Source: UBA668 sp041918155
GTDB taxonomy: Bacteria; Actinomycetota; Acidimicrobiia; Acidimicrobiales; Ilumatobacteraceae
Direction: 5' to 3'
DNA: 64,000 nt
Assembly: GCA_041918155.1 (NCBI GenBank)
Contig: JAYRWH010000004.1
Span: 76,681 to 140,680 of the forward strand
The stretch's first letter is position 1. Every line of letters begins with the position of its first letter. Below the pieces are notes generated by a model. It was not told where the DNA came from. It searched no databases and was given only the letters and a program-made list of their open reading frames with translations. This document shows, piece after piece, positions 54,787 to 64,000 of the stretch. A program made the translations under genes and the position numbers.

Positions 54787-55703
54787 CCCGTCACATCCCT
54801 CGGCACATCGCCCGGCACCTCATCGACATCGCCGACTTCACCCCTGATGAACTGGCCACCATCCTGCGCCTCGCGGAGCAGCCCGACCTGCCGAAGGTGC
54901 TCGCCGGTCTGGGCGTCGCGCTCATCTTCGAGAAGCCCTCGAATCGCACACGCCATTCGATGGAGATGGCCGTATTCCAGCTCGGTGGCCATCCCGTGTA
55001 CACGCGCGGCGAGGAAGTGGGCATCGATGTCCGCGAATCGGCCGAGGACATCGCGCGGGTGATGGCCGGCTACCACGGCTTGCTGGCTGCCCGCGTGTTC
55101 GAGCACGAGAAGGTGCAACGAATGGCGGCCGTCAGCAGCGTGCCGGTGGTGAACATGCTGAGTGACCACGCGCACCCGCTGCAGGCGCTCGCCGACGTGC
55201 TGACGATGCAACAGGTGCACGGCCCGCTGAAGGGTGTGCGCATCGCGTGGGTCGGTGACTACAACAACGTCGCCCGCTCGCTCGGCGAGGCATGCGTCAT
55301 GGTGGGCGCCACGATCACGTATGGCTGCCCCGATGGCTATCGGCCGTCGCCGGAGGAGCTGGCGCGGCTCAGTGCACTGGGGATGGGCGAAGTGCATCAC
55401 ACCACCTCGCGGTACGACGCGGTCGCCGGAGCGGTGGCGGTGCACACGGACAGCTGGACATCAATGGGGCAGGAGACGCAGAAGCAGCAGCGCATCCAGG
55501 CCTTCCGCCCCTACACGGTGACCATGGAGATGATGGCCAAGGCAGCACCTGGCGCCGGCTTCTACCACTGCCTGCCCGCGTACCGCGGGCTGGAGGTCGC
55601 GGCCGACGTCATCGACGGGCCGGCCAGTCACGTCGTTCAGCAGGCGCACAACCGGCTGCACTCGGCCAGGGGTGCCCTCGCGTTCTTGATGGGGGTGAGG
55701 TAG
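54783..55703 (+). CDS. argF: ornithine carbamoyltransferase
   Basis: 306 residues. Carbamoyl-phosphate loop EKPSNRTRHSMEMA (SxRTR), DHAHPLQALAD and the ornithine loop HCLPAYRG. Uses carbamoyl phosphate from the CarAB encoded in this window. The next start codon follows its stop directly. Confidence 0.96.
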   Translation: MTRHIPRHIARHLIDIADFTPDELATILRLAEQPDLPKVLAGLGVALIFEKPSNRTRHSMEMAVFQLGGHPVYTRGEEVGIDVRESAEDIARVMAGYHGLLAARVFEHEKVQRMAAVSSVPVVNMLSDHAHPLQALADVLTMQQVHGPLKGVRIAWVGDYNNVARSLGEACVMVGATITYGCPDGYRPSPEELARLSALGMGEVHHTTSRYDAVAGAVAVHTDSWTSMGQETQKQQRIQAFRPYTVTMEMMAKAAPGAGFYHCLPAYRGLEVAADVIDGPASHVVQQAHNRLHSARGALAFLMGVR

Positions 55704-56167
55704 TTGTCCTCCAAGGTGCAACGCCAGCAGGCGATCGCCAAGCTCGTCGCCAAGCATGCGGTGACGAACCAGCCGCAGCTCGTCGATCTGCTCGCGCTCG
55801 ACGGCATCGCCGCAACTCAGGCGACGGTGTCGCGCGACCTCGAAGACCTCGGCGCGGTGAAGGTGCGCGTGCCCGGCGGGGAAACCGTCTATGCGATCCC
55901 CGAGTACGAGCCCGCCCGCATCGCTCCTGAAGACCAGCTGCGGCGGGTGATGGGCGAGTGGGTCGCGGAGGTGCGCAAGTCGGGCGACCTCATCGTGCTG
56001 CGCACGCCACCAGGGTGTGCGCATGTTGTTGCATCTGCACTCGATCGCAGCGGGATGGCGGGCCTCATCGGTACCGTGGCCGGCGACGACACGCTCCTGT
56101 GCGTGGCCGAGGAGTCGGTAGGCGGCGAAGCGCTGGCCAGCCGGCTGCGCGACCTGGCGGGGCTGTC

Positions 56168-56171
<4 letters not shown>
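55704..56171 (+). CDS. argR: arginine repressor
   Basis: 155 residues. Winged-helix DNA-binding N-domain (about 5-70, with TQATVSRDLEDLGAVKVR) and C-terminal arginine-binding oligomerisation domain (GLIGTVAGDDTLLCVAEE). TTG start placed immediately after the argF stop. Being inside the operon it represses, it should regulate itself through the palindrome upstream of argC. Confidence 0.95.
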
Positions 56172-57557
<1,386 letters not shown>

Positions 57558-57586
<29 letters not shown>

Positions 57587-58046
57587 GCGCGACGCCACCG
57601 AGGTGGCGCCCGAACTGCTCAACAAACTGATGGCCGTCAACGGCCGCCTGGCACGCATCACCGAGGTGGAGGCCTACACGGCCGATGACCCCGCCAGCCA
57701 CTCGTTCAAGGGCCGCACAGCCCGCAATGCGGTGATGTTCGGCCACCCCGGCCACTGGTACGTGTACCTGATCTACGGGATGCATCACTGCGTGAACCTG
57801 GTGACCGGCAGCGAGGGTGACGGCCAGGCCGTGCTCATCCGCTCCGTCGTCGTCGATGGGGTCGATCTCAGACGCACGACAGGCCCAGGCCGCCTGTGCC
57901 GCGAGTTGGGCATCGACCGAGGCCTCGACGGCGTGGTCGCGGAGCTGTTCGACGACGGGGTCGCCCCGCCGCACGCGCCAGAGGTGACGCCGCGCATCGG
58001 CATCACCAAGGCCGCCGAATGGCCCCGTCGCTGGCGCGTCGTGTGA
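57558..58046 (+). CDS. mpg: 3-methyladenine DNA glycosylase (AAG/MPG family)
   Basis: 162 residues, short for the family (about 200) because the N-terminus is brief. ITEVEAYTADDPASHSFKGRTARN carries the catalytic Glu; YVYLIYGMHHCVNLVTG and TGPGRLCRELGI follow. Removes alkylated purines. The GTG start lies inside argH. Confidence 0.92.
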
Positions 58047-58118
58047 CGAACCGCGGCGATTGCTGGACACGGTGCTGCTCATCGGGCACGATGCCCCCTC
58101 ACGAGACGAGGAGCGCCG

Positions 58119-58691
58119 ATGACCACATTGCCGGATCGACCGAACACCGCCCTGGTGGTGATCGACGTGCAGAACGACGTGGTGGGCGGCGCCTTCGACC
58201 GCAGCCGGGTGGTGGGCAACATCGCCACCTTGGTCGACAGAGCCCGCGCCGAGGACGTGGCGGTGATCTGGGTGCAGCACTCCGACGATCACTTGGCCCC
58301 GGATACCGACGGCTGGCAGTACGTGCCCGAGTTGCACCCTGCGAGTGACGAGCCCGTGGTGCACAAGCGCTACGGCGACTCCTTCGAGGACACGTCGCTC
58401 GAGGCCGAATTGGCACAGCGTCGCGTTGGCCGCGTGGTCGTCGCCGGAGCACAGACCGATGCGTGTATTCGCGCCACGTTGCACGGCGCCTTCGTGCGTG
58501 GCTACGACACGGTGCTCGTGAGCGACGCACACACGACGGAGGACTTCTCCGAGTACGGCCTGCCACCGGCCGACAAGGTGATCGCGCACACGAACATGTA
58601 CTGGACCTGGCAGGCGGGCCCGGGGCGCGTGGCCGAAGTGGCCGATACGGCGACAGTGACACTCGGGGCGGGCGCGGAGCGCGTGATCTGA
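58119..58691 (+). CDS. isochorismatase-like cysteine hydrolase
   Basis: 190 residues. The triad is visible: Asp in VVIDVQNDVV, Lys in VVHKRYGDSF and Cys in GAQTDACIRATL. Family includes nicotinamidases and other amide hydrolases; the substrate is not clear. GAGGAG ribosome site upstream. Confidence 0.88.
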   Translation: MTTLPDRPNTALVVIDVQNDVVGGAFDRSRVVGNIATLVDRARAEDVAVIWVQHSDDHLAPDTDGWQYVPELHPASDEPVVHKRYGDSFEDTSLEAELAQRRVGRVVVAGAQTDACIRATLHGAFVRGYDTVLVSDAHTTEDFSEYGLPPADKVIAHTNMYWTWQAGPGRVAEVADTATVTLGAGAERVI

Positions 58692-58705
58692 GCCGTACGC
58701 GGGGA

Positions 58706-58756
58706 CGACAGCCGGTCGTTCGGCCCTACCTGGACGGGCCCGGACTGTCGTAGCGT
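58706..58756 (+). promoter_or_regulatory. inverted repeat and -10 box before ppk2
   Basis: CGACAGCCGG (58706-58715) and CCGGACTGTCG (58740-58750) are inverted arms with one bulged A. TAGCGT (58751-58756) follows directly and may be the ppk2 -10. The repeat could be a terminator of the preceding gene or an operator. Confidence 0.4.
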
Positions 58757-58788
58757 TAGTGCAACGTTCTTCAGGAGGAGTGCGCCGA

Positions 58789-59916
58789 ATGGCCAAGCCC
58801 GATCGTCCCCGCAAGGTCAGCCAGGGCGATCGCTCGCCGTCGCTCACGCTGAGCGGCATCGAGGAATTCGAGGTGACCATCGCGACGGAGGCCGCGAAGT
58901 CGGCCAAGCTCAACGTCGTGCGCGACGTGTTGCGTCACGCCGGTCACGACGAGTTGCAGAGCGTTGCCGGGTGGCTCAAGGCGGTCCTCGACGGCACATC
59001 CGCGGACGAGCTGAGCTCGCTCGCCTCAGCGCTCACCCATGAGGACACCGTCCCGTACGGCATCCCGCCGTTGAGTGCTGACGACCAGCTCGTCGAGGAC
59101 TGGCAGCACGCGGTGTACCCCTACGCGAACCTCCTCGAGCGCAAGACCTACGAGAAGCAGAAGTACCAGCTGCAGGTGGAGCTGTTGAAGCTGCAGGCGT
59201 GGGTGAAGGAGAGCGGCGCCCGCCTGGTGATCCTGTTCGAGGGCCGCGATGCGGCGGGCAAGGGTGGTGCGATCAAGCGGTTCATGGAGCACCTCAACCC
59301 ACGTGGTGCGCGTGTGGTGGCGCTGGAGAAGCCCACCGAGCAGGAGCGGGGGCAGTGGTACTTCCAGCGCTATGTACAGCACCTGCCGACCGCCGGCGAG
59401 ATCGTGATGTTCGACCGCTCGTGGTACAACCGCGCCGGTGTCGAGCACGTGATGGGCTTCTGCACCGACGACGAGTACGCGGAGTTCATGCGCCAAGCGC
59501 CTGAGTTCGAGCGGCACCTGGTGTCGAGCGGCGTCCACCTCGTGAAGTTCTGGTTCTCCGTCAGCCGCTCGGAGCAGAAGCGCCGCTTCGCCGAGCGCAA
59601 GCGTCACCCGTTGAAGCAGTGGAAGCTGTCGCCCATCGACATGGCGTCGCTCGACAAGTGGGAGGAGTACACGCTCGCCAAGGAGGAGATGTTCCTCCAC
59701 ACCGACACCGCTTCGGCCCCCTGGACCGTGATCAAGAGCGACTGCAAGAAGCGGGCGCGCCTCAACGCGATGCGCTACGTGCTGCACAAGCTTCCGTACT
59801 CGAGCAAGGACGCGGACCGCATCGGCGAGGTCGACCCGCTCATCGTCTGCCACGCGAGCGCGATCATCGAGAAGGCCGGCCGTCACCGCGCGAGGGCAGC
59901 AGGACGACGGGCGTGA
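58789..59916 (+). CDS. ppk2: polyphosphate kinase 2
   Basis: 375 residues. Transfers phosphate between polyphosphate and nucleotides. Walker A GRDAAGKGGAIKRFMEHLNP, EKPTEQERGQWYFQRY, Walker B FDRSWYNRAGVEHVMGFC, and KFWFSVSRSEQKRRF. An extra N-terminal helical stretch of about 95 residues precedes the PPK2 domain. ATG 58789 has AGGAGGAG 8 bases upstream. Confidence 0.93.
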   Translation: MAKPDRPRKVSQGDRSPSLTLSGIEEFEVTIATEAAKSAKLNVVRDVLRHAGHDELQSVAGWLKAVLDGTSADELSSLASALTHEDTVPYGIPPLSADDQLVEDWQHAVYPYANLLERKTYEKQKYQLQVELLKLQAWVKESGARLVILFEGRDAAGKGGAIKRFMEHLNPRGARVVALEKPTEQERGQWYFQRYVQHLPTAGEIVMFDRSWYNRAGVEHVMGFCTDDEYAEFMRQAPEFERHLVSSGVHLVKFWFSVSRSEQKRRFAERKRHPLKQWKLSPIDMASLDKWEEYTLAKEEMFLHTDTASAPWTVIKSDCKKRARLNAMRYVLHKLPYSSKDADRIGEVDPLIVCHASAIIEKAGRHRARAAGRRA

Positions 59917-60028
59917 CGAGCAGGGTCAGCCCGTGCAGGACGATGAGCGAGTTGCGGCCCCACCGGCGCAGGCTGACGCCGCCGATCCCGGCGGTCATGG
60001 CCAGCGCGGCGGGCACCCCCATGAACAC
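59864..60028 (-). CDS. small hydrophobic ORF, possibly a membrane protein remnant
   Basis: 54 codons from GTG 60028; the same frame is open back to 60109 without a usual start codon. The translation reads as two hydrophobic helices (VPAALAMTAGIGGV and SLIVLHGLTLLVTPVVLL) joined by a basic loop RRWGRN, with high GC at third positions. It follows the DUF2332 gene on the same strand and its 3' part is antisense to the end of ppk2. Could be a decayed or frameshifted gene. Confidence 0.35.
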   Translation of the reverse strand: MFMGVPAALAMTAGIGGVSLRRWGRNSLIVLHGLTLLVTPVVLLPSRGDGRPSR

Positions 60029-60127
60029 GACGATTTCTCCGGCGACCGCGGCTTCGCCGAAGGCGAGCGCGAGCCGAACCGTCAGAGGGCGTTGGCGGTG
60101 GATGTTGGCTCATCCCCCGGTCCGCCG

Positions 60128-61180
60128 TCAGGCCAGCCAGGTGAGGTCGTGGCCGTGGTAGCCGACATCGGCGAGGTGGGTCTCATGACCGCCCGGCCAC
60201 ACCGTGAGGCGCAGGTCGGCATGGGTCTCGCCGGCCGGCTCCATTCGCAACCAGCACAGCGGTGACTGCCGGGTCGCGCTCGGCGCGACGGCGGCGAGCG
60301 TTGCCTTCAGTTGGTCGCGGGTCCAGGGCGGCAGGTATTGCCAGACGATCGAGTGAAACACCACGGTGGCCACCCCGGTGGGCGTCGGCGCGGTGACGTG
60401 GCGGGACAGCCATGCGCCGGCGTCGGAGCGCTCGACATGCAGCGGATGTTCGTCGGCGATCGCGAGTGCGGAGCGGAGGCGCTCCATCCGCTCCATCTGA
60501 TCGGGCCATACGAACGACTGGATAGCGAGGCGGCCGGCATCGGTGTCGACATCGAGCGGCATGATGTCGGCCGCGGCCTGCTCGACCACCTCGAGATGTG
60601 CCGGCAGCGTCGGGGGAGCGATGGCGAACCACTCGGGGCCGAGTCGGAGCGGCGAGTCCTCGGGCCCGCACGCGGACGTGCCGGTGTCGATGCGGAACCA
60701 TGGCACCCGCGACAACAGGCCGGCGGATGCACCGACCTCGAACGTGCGCAGCGCCAGGTCGAACTGCTGCTGCACATGGGCGAGGCCGCAGGCAACGGCG
60801 GCGGCACGCCCGACCTCGTTCGTCTGTACCTGGCGCGTGAGCCCTTCGACGAACATCTCGTGGCGCTGCTCGACGAGCGTGAGGAAGTCCGGTGTGATGT
60901 CGGCGCCGGACCACGAGCCACCGCAGCTGGCGAAGTGCTGCGCCAGCGTCGGTGCCTTCCCGGCCAGCGCCAGGCGGTGTGCCGTGGCGAGATAGCGAAG
61001 CGGGATGGCGTCGTGCTGTGGGCGCTCGCTCGCGTGCTCGAGCAGTGTGCGCGAGAGACCATCGGCGCGATAGTCGGCGGCGATGCCGCGCAGCAGCTGG
61101 GCATACAGGGGGGAACCGATGTGGTCGCACGCGGCGGCTTGCAGCTCGATCGCCTCGAGAGTGTCGTAGGTGGGCTGCAC
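60128..61180 (-). CDS. DUF2332 family protein
   Basis: About 350 residues. TNEVGRAAAVACGLAHVQQQ, LALRTFEVGASAGL and VVFHSIVWQYLPP match DUF2332, a family of unknown function with a methyltransferase-like look in its middle. The GTG at 61180 is preferred: TAGTGT lies 7 bases upstream and would overlap the longer start at 61189. Cytoplasmic. Confidence 0.88.
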   Translation of the reverse strand: MQPTYDTLEAIELQAAACDHIGSPLYAQLLRGIAADYRADGLSRTLLEHASERPQHDAIPLRYLATAHRLALAGKAPTLAQHFASCGGSWSGADITPDFLTLVEQRHEMFVEGLTRQVQTNEVGRAAAVACGLAHVQQQFDLALRTFEVGASAGLLSRVPWFRIDTGTSACGPEDSPLRLGPEWFAIAPPTLPAHLEVVEQAAADIMPLDVDTDAGRLAIQSFVWPDQMERMERLRSALAIADEHPLHVERSDAGAWLSRHVTAPTPTGVATVVFHSIVWQYLPPWTRDQLKATLAAVAPSATRQSPLCWLRMEPAGETHADLRLTVWPGGHETHLADVGYHGHDLTWLA

Positions 61181-61187
61181 AACTGCC

Positions 61188-61193
61188 ACACTA
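61188..61193 (-). promoter_or_regulatory. -10 box, leaderless type, DUF2332 gene
   Basis: TAGTGT on the minus strand with 7 bases to the GTG at 61180. Confidence 0.4.
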
Positions 61194-61245
61194 CGCCCGA
61201 ATCTTGGGGGGAATTGGGCGGCTGACCTGGCAACATTGACCCGCT

Positions 61246-62520
61246 ATGGATCTCCTCGCCGACCTCGCAGCTCGTGGCCTCGTCCACGACACCACCGACA
61301 TCTCCGCACTCAGGGCGCGGCTCGCGCAGGGGCCCATCGGCATCTACATCGGCTTCGACCCGACGGCGGATTCGCTCCACGTCGGCCACCTCGTCGGGCA
61401 GCTGTTCATGCGCCGCTTCCAGATGGCCGGTCACCGGCCGTTCCCGCTCGCTGGTGGTGCCACGGGCATGATCGGTGACCCCGGCGGCCGCAGCGAGGAG
61501 CGCAACCTGCTCGATGTGGAAACGCTGCGGCACAACGTGGAGTGCATCAAGGCGCAGCTCACGAAGCTGCTCGACTTCGAGCCCGGTCCGTATCAGGCCA
61601 CGTTGGTGAACAACTCCGACTGGAGCACCGGCATCACGATGCTCGAGTTCCTGCGCGACGTCGGCAAGCACTTCACCGTCAACCAGATGACCGCCAAGGA
61701 TTCGGTGCGCAGCCGCATCGAGAGCGAGCACGGCATCTCGTACACCGAGTTCAGCTACATGCTGTTGCAGGCCAACGACTTCCGCCATCTCTACGAGACG
61801 CACGGTGTGGAGTTGCAGGCCGGCGCGAGTGACCAGTGGGGCAACATCGTCGCAGGTACAGAGCTCATCCGTCGGCGCCTCGGCCAGCAGGCGTTCGCGA
61901 TCACGCACCCGCTGATGTTGAAGAGCGACGGCAGCAAGTTCGGCAAGACTGCGGGTGGGTCGGTGTGGCTCGATCCCCAGCGGACGTCGCCGTACCAGTT
62001 CCGCCAGTTCTGGATCCAGTGCGATGACGAGATGGTGGGCACTTACCTGAAGATGCTGTCGCTGCAGCCTTTCGCTGAGCTCGAGGTGCTCCTCGCCGAG
62101 CACGCTGGCGCGCCCGAGCGCCGCCTCGCACAACGAGCGCTGGCCGACGAACTCACCGCGCTGGTGCACGGTGCGACGGCAGCGCAGCACGCCGCTCACG
62201 CTGCCTCTGTGCTGTTCGGTGGTGACCCCACCGAGGCGAGCGCGGAAGTGCTCGCGGTCGTTGCCGCAGAGGCACCGGCGGTCGAACTGCCCGGCGACAT
62301 CGAGGGCCTGCGCGTGCATGATCTGCTCACCGCCGCGGGGGTCGCCAAGTCGGCCTCCGAGGTCAACCGGCTGCTCGCGCAAAGGGCCGTGCGCGCGGGC
62401 AACCGCGTGCTCGCCGCCGACGGCCTCCTCCTGTCTTCCGACCTGCTCGCCGGCGGCTTCCTGTTGTTGAGGAAGGGCAAGCGCGAATTCGTCGTGGGAA
62501 AAATCTCACCACGAGGTTGA
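61246..62520 (+). CDS. tyrS: tyrosyl-tRNA synthetase
   Basis: 424 residues, class I. DPTADSLHVGHLV is the HIGH-type motif and LKSDGSKFGKTAGG the KMSKS-type loop (KFGKT form). LQAGASDQWGNI is the tyrosine-site region; an S4 RNA-binding domain ends the protein. ATG chosen from family start; no clear ribosome site. Confidence 0.96.
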   Translation: MDLLADLAARGLVHDTTDISALRARLAQGPIGIYIGFDPTADSLHVGHLVGQLFMRRFQMAGHRPFPLAGGATGMIGDPGGRSEERNLLDVETLRHNVECIKAQLTKLLDFEPGPYQATLVNNSDWSTGITMLEFLRDVGKHFTVNQMTAKDSVRSRIESEHGISYTEFSYMLLQANDFRHLYETHGVELQAGASDQWGNIVAGTELIRRRLGQQAFAITHPLMLKSDGSKFGKTAGGSVWLDPQRTSPYQFRQFWIQCDDEMVGTYLKMLSLQPFAELEVLLAEHAGAPERRLAQRALADELTALVHGATAAQHAAHAASVLFGGDPTEASAEVLAVVAAEAPAVELPGDIEGLRVHDLLTAAGVAKSASEVNRLLAQRAVRAGNRVLAADGLLLSSDLLAGGFLLLRKGKREFVVGKISPRG

Positions 62521-62545
62521 TGCGGCGAGAATGCCGCGGTAGCTT
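62517..62545 (+). promoter_or_regulatory. candidate rRNA operon promoter
   Basis: TTGATG (62517-62522, overlapping the tyrS TGA), 17-base spacer, TAGCTT (62540-62545). A small hairpin GCGGC-GAGAAT-GCCGC (62522-62537) lies inside the spacer and may also end tyrS transcripts. Confidence 0.5.
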
Positions 62546-62864
62546 TGTTTCCCGCCCCGGGAACGAGCTGCAAGGCCTTCCAGGGGAACGGCACCAACAC
62601 GGTCCGCCACTTCGGCGGCTCGGTGTGTGCCAAGAGCCTCGGCTCCTTGAAAACAGAAGAGAAGACTGAACGCCAGTGCGGGCAGCGACAGAGCAGGCCT
62701 TCGGGCCGAGGCTGGACGCTGTCTGTCAATTCAAAAGTCCACGGGCTCCCAAGCTCGTGGCAAATCAAGTCAGTTCTGGGTACCACCAAATCATGGGTAT
62801 TCCCCTATGAGGTGCCCGGCTCTTAACGAATCGATCGGTTCATCTTCGGATGGGCCGACAGGTT
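62546..62864 (+). promoter_or_regulatory. 16S rRNA leader with hairpin and boxA-like element
   Basis: No gene recognised here. A hairpin pairs 62739-62747 with 62752-62760 (9 pairs, one G-U). GCTCTTAAC at 62819-62827 resembles boxA, the NusB/NusE site, about 40 bases before the mature 16S end. The remainder is probably leader and processing stem. Confidence 0.55.

Positions 62865-64000
<1,136 letters not shown>

Noticed and set aside
62196..62789. Minus-strand frame over the tyrS end and rRNA leader
   Set aside because: Antisense to tyrS, no motif, lies in a non-coding leader.
62546..62864. Possible tRNA gene before 16S
   Set aside because: The hairpin is present but no T-loop TTCGA pattern or acceptor stem could be assembled.

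Overview
The window is GC-rich, densely packed actinobacterial DNA. The partial 16S rRNA gene at the right edge reads as class Acidimicrobiia, probably near Ilumatobacteraceae (judged by eye, not searched). An actinobacterial mIHF gene beside gmk and a DUF1844-type gene next to infC agree with this. Genes are chained by 4-base ATGA/GTGA overlaps. Many first genes of transcription units have a TAnnnT -10 box only 6-9 bases before the start codon, which suggests extensive leaderless transcription.

Left end, 1-6.5 kb: an accessory signalling locus. A minus-strand operon encodes a small membrane protein, a zinc-ribbon membrane protein, a VWA-domain protein, a PP2C phosphatase and a membrane-anchored protein kinase that runs off the window. 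VWA + PP2C + kinase is the TerY-P triad architecture. A divergent gene encodes a membrane-anchored protein whose cytoplasmic tail carries four copies of a short [PS][IL]xFxP motif; the same motif occurs next to the membrane segment of the kinase. This is the best candidate for an undescribed system in the window. Next come a small coiled-coil protein, a large two-domain glycosyltransferase (6.5-9.1 kb) and a cysteine-containing conserved protein.

Middle, 10-40.9 kb: housekeeping operons. These are alaS-ruvX-mltG-aroE, aroC-aroK-aroB, aroQ-M24 peptidase-efp-nusB, carA-carB-pyrD, mihF-gmk-rpoZ-coaBC-metK-priA, def-fmt-rsmB-mog and hisG. Inserted among them are a GNAT acetyltransferase, a DUF2079 membrane protein converging on a GT2-methyltransferase fusion, an MFS transporter and an RsmC-like methyltransferase. 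hisG is coupled to a cold-shock-like protein and an alkyltransferase-like protein.

41-51.6 kb: two paralogous membrane-anchored surface proteins and a DUF1844 protein lie on the minus strand. The translation block infC-rpmI-rplT-rRNA methyltransferase-pheS-pheT follows, with an ATA start inferred for infC and a CTG start for the methyltransferase. Then come a lipoprotein and an AlgH/YqgE protein.

51.6-64 kb: the arginine operon argC-argB-argD-argF-argR-argH lacks argJ and argG. It sits behind a promoter whose -35 box is covered by a palindrome also found upstream of carA, probably the ArgR operator. A 3-methyladenine DNA glycosylase, an isochorismatase-like hydrolase, PPK2, a DUF2332 protein, tyrS and the 16S rRNA gene with its leader complete the window. 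No CRISPR array, prophage, transposase or tRNA gene was recognised.
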